Source: Nocardioides phosphati
GTDB taxonomy: Bacteria > Actinomycetota > Actinomycetes > Propionibacteriales > Nocardioidaceae
Reading direction: 5' to 3'
DNA length: 64,000 bases
Assembly: GCF_014646375.1 (NCBI RefSeq)
Contig: NZ_BMNI01000002.1
Span: forward strand, 186,001 to 250,000
A model generated the notes under the pieces. That model made no database searches. It had not been told where the DNA came from and saw nothing but the letters and a program-made list of their open reading frames with translations. Positions 1 to 7,786 of this stretch are shown here, piece after piece; position 1 is the stretch's first letter; the number at the start of each line of letters is the position of its first letter. The position numbers were made by a program, and so were the translations under genes.

Positions 1-676
1 CGAGCCCGTCGTCGCCGCGGAAGACCCAGGCGTCGACGCCTCGCTCGACGAAGACGCCGGCCATCAGCGGCGACATCCGGGCGTCGGCGCAGCCGATCGC
101 CTGCGCGGCCGGCTTCGCCGGGTTGGCGAGCGGGCCGAGGAAGTTGAAGACCGTGCCGATGCCGAGCTCGCGGCGGGCCTGGGCGGTGTGGCGCATCGCA
201 CCGTGGAAGGTCGGGGCGAACGCGAACGTGATGCCCGCCGCGTCGTAGACCGCGGTCACCTGCTCCGGCGTGAGGTCGAGACGCACCCCGAGGAGCTCGA
301 GGACGTCGGCCGAGCCCGCCTTCGAGGACGCCGAGCGGTTGCCGTGCTTGACGACGGGCGCGCCCGCACCGGCCGCGACGATCGCCGACATCGTCGAGAT
401 GTTCACCGAGTGGGAGCGGTCGCCGCCCGTGCCGACGATGTCGAGCGCGCGGCCCTCGATCGTGAGGGGCGTGGCGTGGGCGTACATCGCCGAGAGCAGG
501 CCGTCGATCTCGACGAGCGCCTCGCCCTTCGACCGCAGGCCGACCGCGAACCCGGCCACCTGCGCCGGCGTCGCGACGCCCGCGAGGATCTGGCCCATGG
601 CCCACTCGGCCTGCTCCGTCGTGAGGTCGACGCGGTCGACCAGGGTGGAGAGGACGTCGGGCCAGGTGTGGGTCAT
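1..676 (-). CDS. trpD: Anthranilate phosphoribosyltransferase (N-terminal part, cut by window edge)
   Basis: Transfers phosphoribose from PRPP to anthranilate, the second step of tryptophan synthesis, in the cytoplasm. The 225 visible codons include the glycine-rich PRPP/Mg loop GTGGD at residues 82-86, followed by a Ser/Asn-rich stretch (SHSVNIST) and the KHGNRS motif that contacts anthranilate and PRPP. The C-terminus lies beyond base 1. The ATG at 676 is chosen because a TAACCT hexamer sits 7 nt before it, which predicts a leaderless transcript, and because MTHTWPDVL is a natural beginning. No other trp gene is next to it; upstream on the same strand are an OsmC-like gene and a receiver-domain gene, so trpD is probably transcribed alone. 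Family identity is confident; substrate is assigned by family. Confidence 0.95.
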   Translation of the reverse strand, partial: MTHTWPDVLSTLVDRVDLTTEQAEWAMGQILAGVATPAQVAGFAVGLRSKGEALVEIDGLLSAMYAHATPLTIEGRALDIVGTGGDRSHSVNISTMSAIVAAGAGAPVVKHGNRSASSKAGSADVLELLGVRLDLTPEQVTAVYDAAGITFAFAPTFHGAMRHTAQARRELGIGTVFNFLGPLANPAKPAAQAIGCADARMSPLMAGVFVERGVDAWVFRGDDGL

Positions 677-683
677 GGCCGAG

Positions 684-689
684 AGGTTA
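684..689 (-). promoter_or_regulatory. Predicted -10 hexamer (TAACCT) of leaderless trpD
   Basis: TAACCT on the minus strand ends 7 nt before the trpD ATG, so transcription should start at or one base before the start codon. The hexamer overlaps the stop codon region of the upstream OsmC-like gene. Confidence 0.5.
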
Positions 690-1211
690 TCCGGCGCGGC
701 GACGGCCCGCGCGCCTGATTTCGACGACCGGCTCCTCGCGGAGGCTCTGGCCCACCACGCAGTAGCGGCCGGTCAGCTCGGCGAGCTTCGCGAGCTGGGC
801 GTCGTCGGCGTCGGTGTCGAGGACGGCCGTGACGACGACCGGCCCGATGCCCACCGGGACGCTGCGGTCGATGCCGAGCGTGCCGCGCGCGTCGAAGGAG
901 CTCTCCGCGACCAGCTCCGCCCGGCGTACGTCGATGCCCAGGGCCGTCGCGACGCTGCGCAGCGTGACCCCGGCGCAGGCGAGCAGCGCCTGCATCAGCA
1001 GGTCGCCGCTGCAGGCGTCGGAGCCGTCGCCGCCGGTGGCGGAGTGGAGACCGGCGCGCACCGGACCGGCGAAGCCCTCGATCGTCGCGGTGATGCCGGG
1101 CTCGCTCCAGTCCCCCGTTGCCGTGACCGGGGTGGTCGCGGAACCGGGGTCGGCGCGGAACCGCTCCTTGAGCGGCGCCTGGGCAGCGCGGAGCTCCGCG
1201 GCGTCCATCAC
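687..1211 (-). CDS. OsmC-like peroxide/redox protein
   Basis: A 174-residue OsmC/Ohr-superfamily protein. Members reduce organic hydroperoxides with a pair of cysteines or act as related redox proteins in the cytoplasm. Visible family features are a Cys in the central helix segment ([17 protein letters not shown]) and a second Cys in the later [10 protein letters not shown] segment, the usual spacing of the two redox cysteines. The GTG at 1211 overlaps the TGA of the receiver-domain gene (GTGA), and an ATG follows immediately at 1208; either could be the start. The overlap implies translational coupling with the upstream gene. Whether it is a true hydroperoxide reductase or another OsmC subfamily cannot be decided from sequence. 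Confidence 0.8.
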   Translation of the reverse strand: MMDAAELRAAQAPLKERFRADPGSATTPVTATGDWSEPGITATIEGFAGPVRAGLHSATGGDGSDACSGDLLMQALLACAGVTLRSVATALGIDVRRAELVAESSFDARGTLGIDRSVPVGIGPVVVTAVLDTDADDAQLAKLAELTGRYCVVGQSLREEPVVEIRRAGRRRAG

Positions 1212-1612
1212 GAGCTCGCGGGCACCCGCGCGCGGAGCAGGCCCGTCACGACCGACGCGAGCTGGATCGGGTCGAGCGGCTGGGGAACCGCAGCGTCGGC
1301 GCGCGACCAGGTGGCGAGCCAGGCGTCCTGCGGGCGGCCGGTCAGCACGACCAGCGGCGGGCAGTCGGCGAGCTCGTCGGTCAGCTGGCGCGCGATGCCC
1401 ATGCCGCCGGCGGGCACGGCCTCGCCGTCGAGGATCGCGAGGTCGATGCGCCCGGCATCCATCTGCTGGATGACGACGGGCTCGGTCGCCACCTCGACGT
1501 ACTCCACCTCCGGGAGGTCGGGATGGGGCCGCGAGCCCAGGGCGAGCAGCACCTGCCGCCGCACCGTCGCGTCGTCCGAGTAGACCAGCACCCGCAGTGT
1601 GTTCTCGCTCAC
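1208..1612 (-). CDS. Receiver-domain (CheY-like) protein without output domain
   Basis: A 134-residue protein with a response-regulator fold: it begins VSENTLRVLVYSDDA (beta-1 and acidic pair), has ILDGEA where the phosphoacceptor Asp is expected, and VVLTGRP as the conserved Thr strand. No DNA-binding domain follows. No histidine kinase is nearby. An upstream in-frame ATG at 1654 exists, but the GTG at 1612 is chosen because TAGGCT lies 7 nt upstream and homologous proteins begin near here. The gene sits between ctaG and an OsmC-like gene, with which it overlaps. Partner and target are unknown; a pseudo-receiver role is possible. Confidence 0.65.
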   Translation of the reverse strand: MSENTLRVLVYSDDATVRRQVLLALGSRPHPDLPEVEYVEVATEPVVIQQMDAGRIDLAILDGEAVPAGGMGIARQLTDELADCPPLVVLTGRPQDAWLATWSRADAAVPQPLDPIQLASVVTGLLRARVPASS

Positions 1613-1619
1613 GCCGCGC

Positions 1620-1625
1620 AGCCTA
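1620..1625 (-). promoter_or_regulatory. Predicted -10 hexamer (TAGGCT) of the receiver-domain gene
   Basis: TAGGCT on the minus strand ends 7 nt before the GTG at 1612. It overlaps the TAG stop codon of the upstream ctaG-like gene, so a second promoter appears to be built into the gene end. Confidence 0.5.
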
Positions 1626-2576
1626 CTCCGGGGAGGTGGTCCCGAGAGAGGCACGCCGCTCCAGCATGTCGAGGCGGCGGTCCTCGCGCGCGGCCTCCTT
1701 CATCGAGTCCCGCACCCACTGCACGAAGAGCACGACGAAGAACCCGAGCGCGACCAGGTCACCGGCACCCCAGAGGATCCCGCCGGCGAGCTTCTGGTCG
1801 GCCGCCATCGTCGGCAGCCACGAGCCCATCGGCCCCTGGCGCAGCGCGGCGTAGTGCGACGCGCCGATGATGGCGTCCTGCCCCATGATCGTGACGCCCA
1901 GGAACGCGTGGAACGGGAGCGTGAGGAAGACCATCACGAGCCGGAAGGGCCACGCCACGCGCCCCGGCACCGGGTCGACACCCATCAGCGGCCAGAAGAA
2001 CATCGCCCCGACCACCACGAGGTGGACGTGCATCATCTCGTGGACGTACGCCGACCGCAGGGACGCGTCGTACCAGCCGGAGAAGTAGAGCGCCCACGGC
2101 GACAGCACGTAGAGCGCGAGCGTGAGCGGCGGGAACGACAGCACCGCGACGACCTTCGAGTGCAGCACGGCCAGCAGCCAGTGCTTCGGGCCCTTGCTGC
2201 TGGTGCCGGGCAGCGTCCGCAGCATCAGCGTCACGGGCGCGCCGAGCGCCAGCGCCAGCGGCACGAGCATCGACAGGATCATGTGCTGCACCATGTGGAC
2301 GCTCAGCAGCGTCGTGTCGTACGTCGAGATCCCCGACGACGTCGCGAAGAAGAACGCGCCCATGCCGAGCACCACGAACGAGAGCGTCCGGCCCAGGGGC
2401 CAGCGGTCGCCACGCCGGTGGAGGACGAGCACGCCGCAGAGGTAGAGGCCCGCGACCCACACGGTGACGACCGTCAGGAAGGGGTCCAGCGACCACGCGG
2501 TGAAGACCCGCCCGAGCGTGAAGCGGGGCAGGTCGGGTGCGGTGGTCAGCGCTATGACGCCGTGGGGGAAGAACAC
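1623..2576 (-). CDS. ctaG: CtaG-type cytochrome c oxidase assembly membrane protein
   Basis: A polytopic membrane protein of about 317 residues of the CtaG/caa3-oxidase assembly family, thought to help copper-centre assembly of haem-copper oxidases. Many hydrophobic segments are visible (for example [17 protein letters not shown] and [15 protein letters not shown]). His/Met-rich membrane motifs [11 protein letters not shown] and [12 protein letters not shown] could bind copper. The open frame extends to 2678, but that part reads as non-membrane filler and overlaps the ctaE promoter, so the GTG at 2576 is preferred. Divergent from ctaE across a 74-bp gap, which fits a role in oxidase biogenesis. 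The symbol is given by family; it is not the haem-A-associated Cox11 type. Confidence 0.8.
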   Translation of the reverse strand: MFFPHGVIALTTAPDLPRFTLGRVFTAWSLDPFLTVVTVWVAGLYLCGVLVLHRRGDRWPLGRTLSFVVLGMGAFFFATSSGISTYDTTLLSVHMVQHMILSMLVPLALALGAPVTLMLRTLPGTSSKGPKHWLLAVLHSKVVAVLSFPPLTLALYVLSPWALYFSGWYDASLRSAYVHEMMHVHLVVVGAMFFWPLMGVDPVPGRVAWPFRLVMVFLTLPFHAFLGVTIMGQDAIIGASHYAALRQGPMGSWLPTMAADQKLAGGILWGAGDLVALGFFVVLFVQWVRDSMKEAAREDRRLDMLERRASLGTTSPE

Positions 2577-2637
2577 GCTGTGAACTTTATGACGCCCAAC
2601 ATGCGGGGGTCGGGGTGCCCTATCGCTCCCGGACCGG

Positions 2638-2643
2638 CATAAT
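2638..2643 (+). promoter_or_regulatory. Predicted -10 hexamer (CATAAT) of ctaE
   Basis: CATAAT matches TATAAT at five of six positions and ends 7 nt before the GTG at 2651, so ctaE and probably the whole ctaE-qcrCAB unit would be transcribed as a leaderless or one-base-leader mRNA. No clear -35 box was seen. Confidence 0.5.
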
Positions 2644-2650
2644 CCCGTCC

Positions 2651-3289
2651 GTGGCGACTGCAACAGCGATTCCGGCATCCCGTCTGCACGGGCATCACGA
2701 CCGTCCGAGCATGGTCTCGGTGGGCACGATCATCTGGCTCTCCTCCGAGCTGATGTTCTTTGCTGCCCTCTTCGCGGCGTACTTCACGATCCGCTCCCAG
2801 GAGGTGGACCTGTGGAGCGTCAAGACGGCGCTGCTCAACGTCCCCTTCTCCTCGACCAACACGGTGATCCTCGTGCTGTCGTCGTTCACCTGCCAGATGG
2901 GCGTCTTCGCCGCTGAGCGTGGTCAGGTCGGACGCAACGGCTCGGTCTTCAACGTGAAGGCGTGGGGCCTGCGCGAGTGGTTCATCCTCACGTACGTGAT
3001 GGGTGCCGTCTTCGTCGGCGGCCAGGCGTTCGAGTACGCCCACCTCGTGCACGAGGGCCTGACCATCCCCTCCGACGCCTACGGCACGGTCTTCTACCTC
3101 ACCACCGGCTTCCACGGCCTCCACGTGACCGGTGGCCTCATCGCCTTCCTCTTCGTCCTCGGACGGACCTACCTGGCGCGCCGCTTCACCCACGAGCAGG
3201 CCGTCAGCGCGATCGTCGTGTCGTACTACTGGCACTTCGTCGACGTGGTGTGGATCGGCCTCTTCGCCACCATCTACCTCATCAAGTAG
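2651..3289 (+). CDS. ctaE: Cytochrome c oxidase subunit III
   Basis: Subunit III of the aa3 cytochrome c oxidase; stabilises the catalytic subunit in the membrane. The 212-residue protein has about five membrane helices and the family signatures [16 protein letters not shown] near the start and GLHVTGG and [14 protein letters not shown] near the end. The frame is open from an ATG at 2615, but GTG at 2651 gives the standard N-terminus ([10 protein letters not shown]) and sits just behind the CATAAT hexamer. The gene is followed after 37 nt by qcrC, the usual actinobacterial order ctaE-qcrC-qcrA-qcrB, so the four are probably co-transcribed. Confidence 0.95.
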   Translation: MATATAIPASRLHGHHDRPSMVSVGTIIWLSSELMFFAALFAAYFTIRSQEVDLWSVKTALLNVPFSSTNTVILVLSSFTCQMGVFAAERGQVGRNGSVFNVKAWGLREWFILTYVMGAVFVGGQAFEYAHLVHEGLTIPSDAYGTVFYLTTGFHGLHVTGGLIAFLFVLGRTYLARRFTHEQAVSAIVVSYYWHFVDVVWIGLFATIYLIK

Positions 3290-3326
3290 TCCCCAGTAGC
3301 TCCCTGACAGATCTAGGACCAATCAC

Positions 3327-4226
3327 GTGCGACTCCTGAATCGCTCCGCAGGTCGACTGTCGCGGCACCGCCGCGGTCCCGTCGCCGGCCTGCTCGTCAT
3401 CCTGCTCGGACTGCTGATGGCCGGCGGCCTCTTCGCCGCCTTCTCGTCCTCCGCCACGGCGGAGAACAGCGCCGACGGTCTCACCCAGTCGCAGAAGATC
3501 GAGGCGGGCCGCAAGCTCTTCCTCCTCTCCTGCGCGACCTGCCACGGCCAGAACGGCGAGGGCGTCGTCGCCGAGAACGGCGAGTCCAACCTCGGCCCGT
3601 CCCTCGTCGGCGTCGGTGCCGCCGCGGTCCACTTCCAGGTGGAGACCGGCCGCATGCCGATGGCCGCCACCGGCAAGCAGGCCCCGCGCAAGCCGGCGGC
3701 CTTCACCGAGCAGGAGACCGAGTACCTCGCGGCGTACGTCGCGTCGCTGGCGCCCGGCCCGGCCGCCCCGACGAAGACCGACTACGACCTCGACGCGGTC
3801 AAGGGCCTCTCGGCCGACGAGCAGCGTGACGCGATCGTCCGCGGCGGCAAGCTCTTCCTGACCAACTGCACCGCGTGCCACAACTTCGAGGGCTCCGGCG
3901 GCGCCATGCCGTGGGGTCGTTACGCCCCGCCGCTCAAGGGCGTCGCGAAGCAGCACATCTACGAGGCCATGCTCACCGGCCCGCAGCAGATGCCGGTCTT
4001 CTCGAACAACGTCCTCACCCCCGAGGACAAGCGCGACATCATCGCCTACATCTACTCCGTCAACGACAAGAAGCAGACCCCGGCGTACGGCGGCTTCGGC
4101 ATGAAGGGCCTCGGCCCGGTCGCCGAGGGCCTCATGGCCTGGCTGGTCGGCATCGGCGGACTGGTGCTCTTCGCGTACTGGATCGCCGCCCACACCGCTC
4201 GTACGCACAAGAAGGAAGACGCGTGA
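3327..4226 (+). CDS. qcrC: Cytochrome bc1 complex di-haem cytochrome c subunit
   Basis: Actinobacterial cytochrome cc subunit of complex III, which replaces both cytochrome c1 and soluble cytochrome c and passes electrons directly to the oxidase. The 299-residue protein has an N-terminal membrane anchor (about residues 18-40, LLVILLGLLMAGGLF), two CXXCH haem sites (CATCH near 71-75 and CTACH near 184-188), Met ligands in RMPM and QQMPVF contexts, and a C-terminal membrane helix (LVGIGGLVLFAYWIA). Starts with GTG. Its TGA overlaps the qcrA GTG start (GTGA at 4223-4226), implying coupled translation within the respiratory operon. Confidence 0.95.
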   Translation: MRLLNRSAGRLSRHRRGPVAGLLVILLGLLMAGGLFAAFSSSATAENSADGLTQSQKIEAGRKLFLLSCATCHGQNGEGVVAENGESNLGPSLVGVGAAAVHFQVETGRMPMAATGKQAPRKPAAFTEQETEYLAAYVASLAPGPAAPTKTDYDLDAVKGLSADEQRDAIVRGGKLFLTNCTACHNFEGSGGAMPWGRYAPPLKGVAKQHIYEAMLTGPQQMPVFSNNVLTPEDKRDIIAYIYSVNDKKQTPAYGGFGMKGLGPVAEGLMAWLVGIGGLVLFAYWIAAHTARTHKKEDA

Positions 4227-5305
4227 CCGACCACACCGACAACTCGCCGGCCGTGCCGGCCGAGCCGATCGCGGACCCGGGCATCCCCGCCCACCTCCCG
4301 CGACCGACCGACGTCGACCCCAAGGCCGCGCGCCGTGCCGAGCGCCAGGTCGCCGCGATGTTCATCGCGTCGATGCTCTGCGCGATCGGCTTCGCCGTCG
4401 CCTACTACACCTTCGACATCAAGGACAGCTGGGACACCTTCCTCGGGTTCGGTGCCTCCAACCTGTTCCTCGGCCTGACGCTCGGCTTCGCGCTGCTGCT
4501 CATCGGCGTCGGCGTCATCCAGTGGAGCCGCAAGCTCATGGGTGACCACGAGATCTCCGAGCTGCGCCACCCGGCCGCCTCGGCGGAGTCGGACCGCGAG
4601 AAGGTCCTCGCCGACCTCGCCCTGGGCCTCGAGGAGTCGGGCATCGCCCGCCGCCCCCTCGTGCGCAACACCCTCCTGGGTGCCCTCGGCTTCCTCGGCG
4701 TCCCTGCCATCGTGGCCCTCAACGACCTCGGCCCGGACGCAACGCCCTCGAACATCAAGAAGACGCTCGAGAAGACGTTCTGGAAGTCCGGCATCCGCGT
4801 CGTCAACGACGTCACCGGTCGCTGGATCAAGGCCTCCGACATGGAGATCGGCCAGCTCGTCAACGCCGAGCCCGAGGGCCTCGTCGACGCCTTCGACCCG
4901 CGTGCCACCGCCCAGCAGCGCGAGGACATCGAGTCCCGCTCGCTCGAGGGCGCGGCCCTGCAGGTCGCCAAGACCAAGTCGGCCGTCATCGTCGTCCGCA
5001 TGGAGCCGAAGGACATCTCCTCCGCCACCGCTGCATGGGCGCACGAGGGCATCGCCGTCTACTCCAAGATCTGCACCCACGTGGGCTGCCCGATCGCCCT
5101 GTGGGAGCAGCAGACGCACCACCTGCTCTGCCCCTGCCACCAGTCCACGTTCGACCTGGCCGACAAGGGCCGCGTCGTCTTCGGTCCCGCTGCCCGCTCG
5201 CTGCCGCAGCTGCCGATCGAGGTGGACGACGAGGGCTACCTCGTCGCCAAGAGCGACTTCCTCGAGCCGGTCGGCCCGAGCTACTGGGAGCGTGATTACA
5301 AGTGA
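4223..5305 (+). CDS. qcrA: Rieske iron-sulfur subunit of the cytochrome bc1 complex
   Basis: Carries the Rieske [2Fe-2S] cluster that takes electrons from menaquinol. The 360-residue protein has the long actinobacterial N-terminal region with three membrane helices (roughly residues 46-66, 78-100 and 150-175), and then a Rieske domain with both cluster motifs, CTHVGC and CPCHQS, separated by about 16 residues. The GTG at 4223 overlaps the qcrC stop. The qcrA stop again overlaps the qcrB GTG (5302-5305). These tight overlaps indicate stoichiometric translation of complex III subunits. Confidence 0.95.
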   Translation: MTDHTDNSPAVPAEPIADPGIPAHLPRPTDVDPKAARRAERQVAAMFIASMLCAIGFAVAYYTFDIKDSWDTFLGFGASNLFLGLTLGFALLLIGVGVIQWSRKLMGDHEISELRHPAASAESDREKVLADLALGLEESGIARRPLVRNTLLGALGFLGVPAIVALNDLGPDATPSNIKKTLEKTFWKSGIRVVNDVTGRWIKASDMEIGQLVNAEPEGLVDAFDPRATAQQREDIESRSLEGAALQVAKTKSAVIVVRMEPKDISSATAAWAHEGIAVYSKICTHVGCPIALWEQQTHHLLCPCHQSTFDLADKGRVVFGPAARSLPQLPIEVDDEGYLVAKSDFLEPVGPSYWERDYK

Positions 5306-7035
5306 CCGACAACGTCGCCAAGTCCAACGGCACCACGCCCGCCGCCGTCCCGGCCTCGGGCCTGGCTGCGAAGGGCTCCGCCGTCGTGAAGTGGGCCGAT
5401 GACCGTCTCGGTCTCGCCACCTCGCAGAAGAAGATGATCCGCAAGGTCTTCCCCGACCACTGGACCTTCATGCTCGGCGAGATCGCTCTCTGGAGCTTCG
5501 TCGTCCTGCTCGTCACCGGTGTCTTCCTGACCCTCTGGTTCGTCCCGTCGATGGGCGAGGTCCAGTACCAGGGCTCCTACGACCAGCTCCGTGGCGTCGA
5601 GATGTCGCAGGCCTATGCGTCCGCGCTCGACATCTCCTTCGACGTCCGTGGCGGCCTCCTGCTGCGCCAGATGCACCACTGGGCCGCGATGATCTTCATC
5701 GCCGCGATGCTCGTGCACATGATGCGTGTCTTCGTGACCGGCGCCTTCCGCAAGCCGCGTGAGGTCAACTGGCTCATCGGTGGCGTGCTGATCCTGCTCG
5801 GCGTCGTCGAGGGCTTCGCGGGCTACTCGCTCCCCGACGACCTCCTCTCCGGCACGGGTCTGCGCATCGCGGACGGCCTGATCAAGTCGACGCCGGTCGT
5901 CGGCACCTGGATGTCGTTCTTCATGTTCGACGGCGAGTTCCCGGGCGAGGCGATCATCCCCCGCCTGTACGTCGCCCACGTGCTGCTCGTCCCCGGCCTG
6001 ATCCTGGCCCTGGTCGCCGCGCACATGCTGCTCGTCGTCTACCACAAGCACACCCAGTGGGCCGGCCCCGGCCGCACGGAGGAGAACGTCGTCGGCTACC
6101 CGATGATGCCGGTGTACGCCGCGAAGGCCGGTGGCTTCTTCTTCATCGTCTTCGGCGTCACCGCGCTGATGGGCGGCCTGCTCTCGATCAACCCGATCTG
6201 GAAGTACGGTCCGTACGACCCCTCCAAGGTCACCGCCGGCTCGCAGCCTGACTGGTACATGGGCATCGCCGAGGGCCTGCTCCGCATCATGCCCCACTGG
6301 GAGACGCACATCTTCGGCACGACGTGGTCGTGGAACGTGTTCCTCCCCGGTGAGGTCGCGCCGATGATCCTGCTCGGCGTCATGATGATGTGGCCCTTCC
6401 TCGAGGCGTGGGTGACCGGCGACAAGGCCGAGCACCACATCCTCGACCGGCCGCGCAACGCCCCGACCCGCACGGCGTTCCTCGCCGCGATGATGTCTGT
6501 CTACGGCCTGCTCTGGGCCGCCGGCGGCAACGACCTCCTGGCCACGCAGTTCTCGCTGAACATGGAGTGGATCACCCGCTTCATGCGCGTCGCGGTCTTC
6601 GTCGTGCCGGTGCTGGTCTTCTTCATCGCCAAGCGCTGGTGCATCGCCCTGCAGCGCCACGACAGCGAGAAGATCCTCCACGGCTACGAGACCGGCATCA
6701 TCATGCGGTCGCCCGAGGGTGCCTACTCCGAGCGTCACCTGCCGATCAGCGGCGAGGAGGCCTACCGCCTCACCGCCCGTGCTCGTGACAACGTCGTGGC
6801 CGCCCCGGTCAACGGTGAGGTCGAGGCCAAGGGCGCCCGCGCCGCGAAGCTCCGCGCCAAGCTGTCGACCTGGATGTTCGCCGACAACGTGCAGAAGCCG
6901 ACCGCCCAGGAGCTCGAGGAGGCGCACCACCACGCCGAGCACGAGCACGAGCTCGAGGCCGGTCTCGCCCACGCCGCTGACGGCCACCAGTTCGACGGTC
7001 ACCACGACGTCGCCGGCGAAGAGCTCCGCCACTGA
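5302..7035 (+). CDS. qcrB: Cytochrome b subunit of the cytochrome bc1 complex
   Basis: Membrane cytochrome b that carries the two b haems and the quinol sites of complex III. At 577 residues it has the actinobacterial C-terminal extension, ending in a His/Glu-rich soluble tail (residues about 530-577). Haem-ligand histidines are visible in QMHHWAAMIF and LVHMMRVF and in VAHVLLVPG and AAHMLLVVYHKH. The Qo-site motif reads PDWY (QPDWYMG), the usual actinobacterial variant of PEWY. It is the last gene of the operon and is followed by a strong hairpin terminator at 7077-7117. In mycobacteria this protein is the target of imidazopyridine inhibitors. Confidence 0.96.
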   Translation: MTDNVAKSNGTTPAAVPASGLAAKGSAVVKWADDRLGLATSQKKMIRKVFPDHWTFMLGEIALWSFVVLLVTGVFLTLWFVPSMGEVQYQGSYDQLRGVEMSQAYASALDISFDVRGGLLLRQMHHWAAMIFIAAMLVHMMRVFVTGAFRKPREVNWLIGGVLILLGVVEGFAGYSLPDDLLSGTGLRIADGLIKSTPVVGTWMSFFMFDGEFPGEAIIPRLYVAHVLLVPGLILALVAAHMLLVVYHKHTQWAGPGRTEENVVGYPMMPVYAAKAGGFFFIVFGVTALMGGLLSINPIWKYGPYDPSKVTAGSQPDWYMGIAEGLLRIMPHWETHIFGTTWSWNVFLPGEVAPMILLGVMMMWPFLEAWVTGDKAEHHILDRPRNAPTRTAFLAAMMSVYGLLWAAGGNDLLATQFSLNMEWITRFMRVAVFVVPVLVFFIAKRWCIALQRHDSEKILHGYETGIIMRSPEGAYSERHLPISGEEAYRLTARARDNVVAAPVNGEVEAKGARAAKLRAKLSTWMFADNVQKPTAQELEEAHHHAEHEHELEAGLAHAADGHQFDGHHDVAGEELRH

Positions 7036-7076
7036 CGCACCACCGACTGAGGCGGTCTGACCGCCCCGGCACCTGA

Positions 7077-7117
7077 AGAAGGGCCGCCACTCCCCCACCG
7101 GGAGTGGCGGCCCTTCT
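7077..7117 (+). terminator. Rho-independent-type terminator after qcrB
   Basis: A perfect 18-bp inverted repeat (7077-7094 with 7100-7117) around a 5-nt loop lies 41 nt after the qcrB stop. The tract after it is only weakly T-rich, as is common in high-GC actinobacteria. Confidence 0.85.
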
Positions 7118-7177
7118 GCTTCCCTCCCCGCCGACGTGGCGCTTCGTCACCGTTCCGCACGCCGAGACGTCCATTCG

Positions 7178-7591
7178 TCACACGCAGTACCAGGTCGTAC
7201 GCCGGGCCGCGAGCGCCCGGCGTACGCCGTCGCGCAGGCGGACGTCAGCATCCATGCACGGGCCGTAGACGTTCCTGCCGACGAAGCGATCGACGGTCCA
7301 GTGCTGCTCGTCCTCGATCCAGCTCCGCCGTGCAGCGTCGTGCTCCCGCCGATCCTCCCCGTGCCACTCAGCTCCGTCGTACTCGGCGGAGTAGCGGATC
7401 TCGGGCACCCCCAGATCGAGCCAGTAGGACGTGCCCCACGGAGTCGCCACCTCCACCTGCAGGTCAGGCGTGGGCAAGTCACTGCAGTCGATCCAGCGAA
7501 GGCGAAGGATGCTCTCCCCCGGCGACGCCGCTCGACCGTCGGCGATCGGCGCCAGCTCGCGGAGGCGACGTACGCCGCGATAACCGCGAAA
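7178..7591 (-). pseudogene. C-terminal fragment of an IS-interrupted AbiEi/nuclease-like gene
   Basis: This is the downstream part of a minus-strand gene whose first 186 codons lie at 10241-10798, beyond the insertion sequence. Reading from the target repeat the frame continues as FRGYRGVRRLRELAP and runs 135 codons past the repeat to a TGA at 7178-7180. The segment containing LDLGVPEIRYSAEYDGAEWH has acidic residues on predicted strands, as in the small DUF559/Vsr-like PD-(D/E)XK nuclease fold that ends many actinobacterial AbiEi-like proteins; that fold assignment is an inference. The fragment has no own strong start (a TTG at 7477 is the first candidate), so it is probably not expressed. 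Confidence 0.8.
7586..7591. repeat. Left copy of the 6-bp target-site duplication (GCGAAA)
   Basis: GCGAAA directly precedes the TGTC end of the IS21-type element and is repeated at 10241-10246 after its other end. Removing the element and one copy restores one uninterrupted reading frame. Confidence 0.9.
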
Positions 7592-7608
7592 TGTCGGCGG
7601 CCACGAGA

Positions 7609-7684
7609 AACTGCCCGGAGACGGCCACGAAGCTGCCCGCTGGCGGACATGAAAGTTGCCCGCTGACGGTCATGGGATCTGCCC
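7609..7684 (+). repeat. Left-end array of four IS21 transposase-binding repeats
   Basis: CTGCCC at 7611, CTGCCC at 7633, TTGCCC at 7656 and CTGCCC at 7679, each followed or preceded by a GACGG/GGCGG and CATG block. The period of 22-23 bp is about two helical turns, so all four sites face the same side of the DNA. Confidence 0.7.
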
Positions 7685-7786
7685 GACACGACGTCGTCTG
7701 CCTCGCCGCGCTGCGCGGTTGAGGCCCCTTCCTCGGGTGCGATGAGCGGTGCTGATGCGCCCTATCGCTCCCGAGGAAGGGATGAG

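Noticed and set aside
7592-7592. A 7-bp target duplication (GCGAAAT) instead of 6 bp
   Set aside because: The T at 7592 belongs equally to the TGTC terminus of the element; since the other end is GACA, a 6-bp duplication with TG...CA termini is the simpler reading.
7147-7689. 180-codon minus-strand frame crossing the left end of the IS
   Set aside because: It is in a different register from the rejoined AbiEi-like gene and crosses the element boundary, so it cannot be an ancestral gene.
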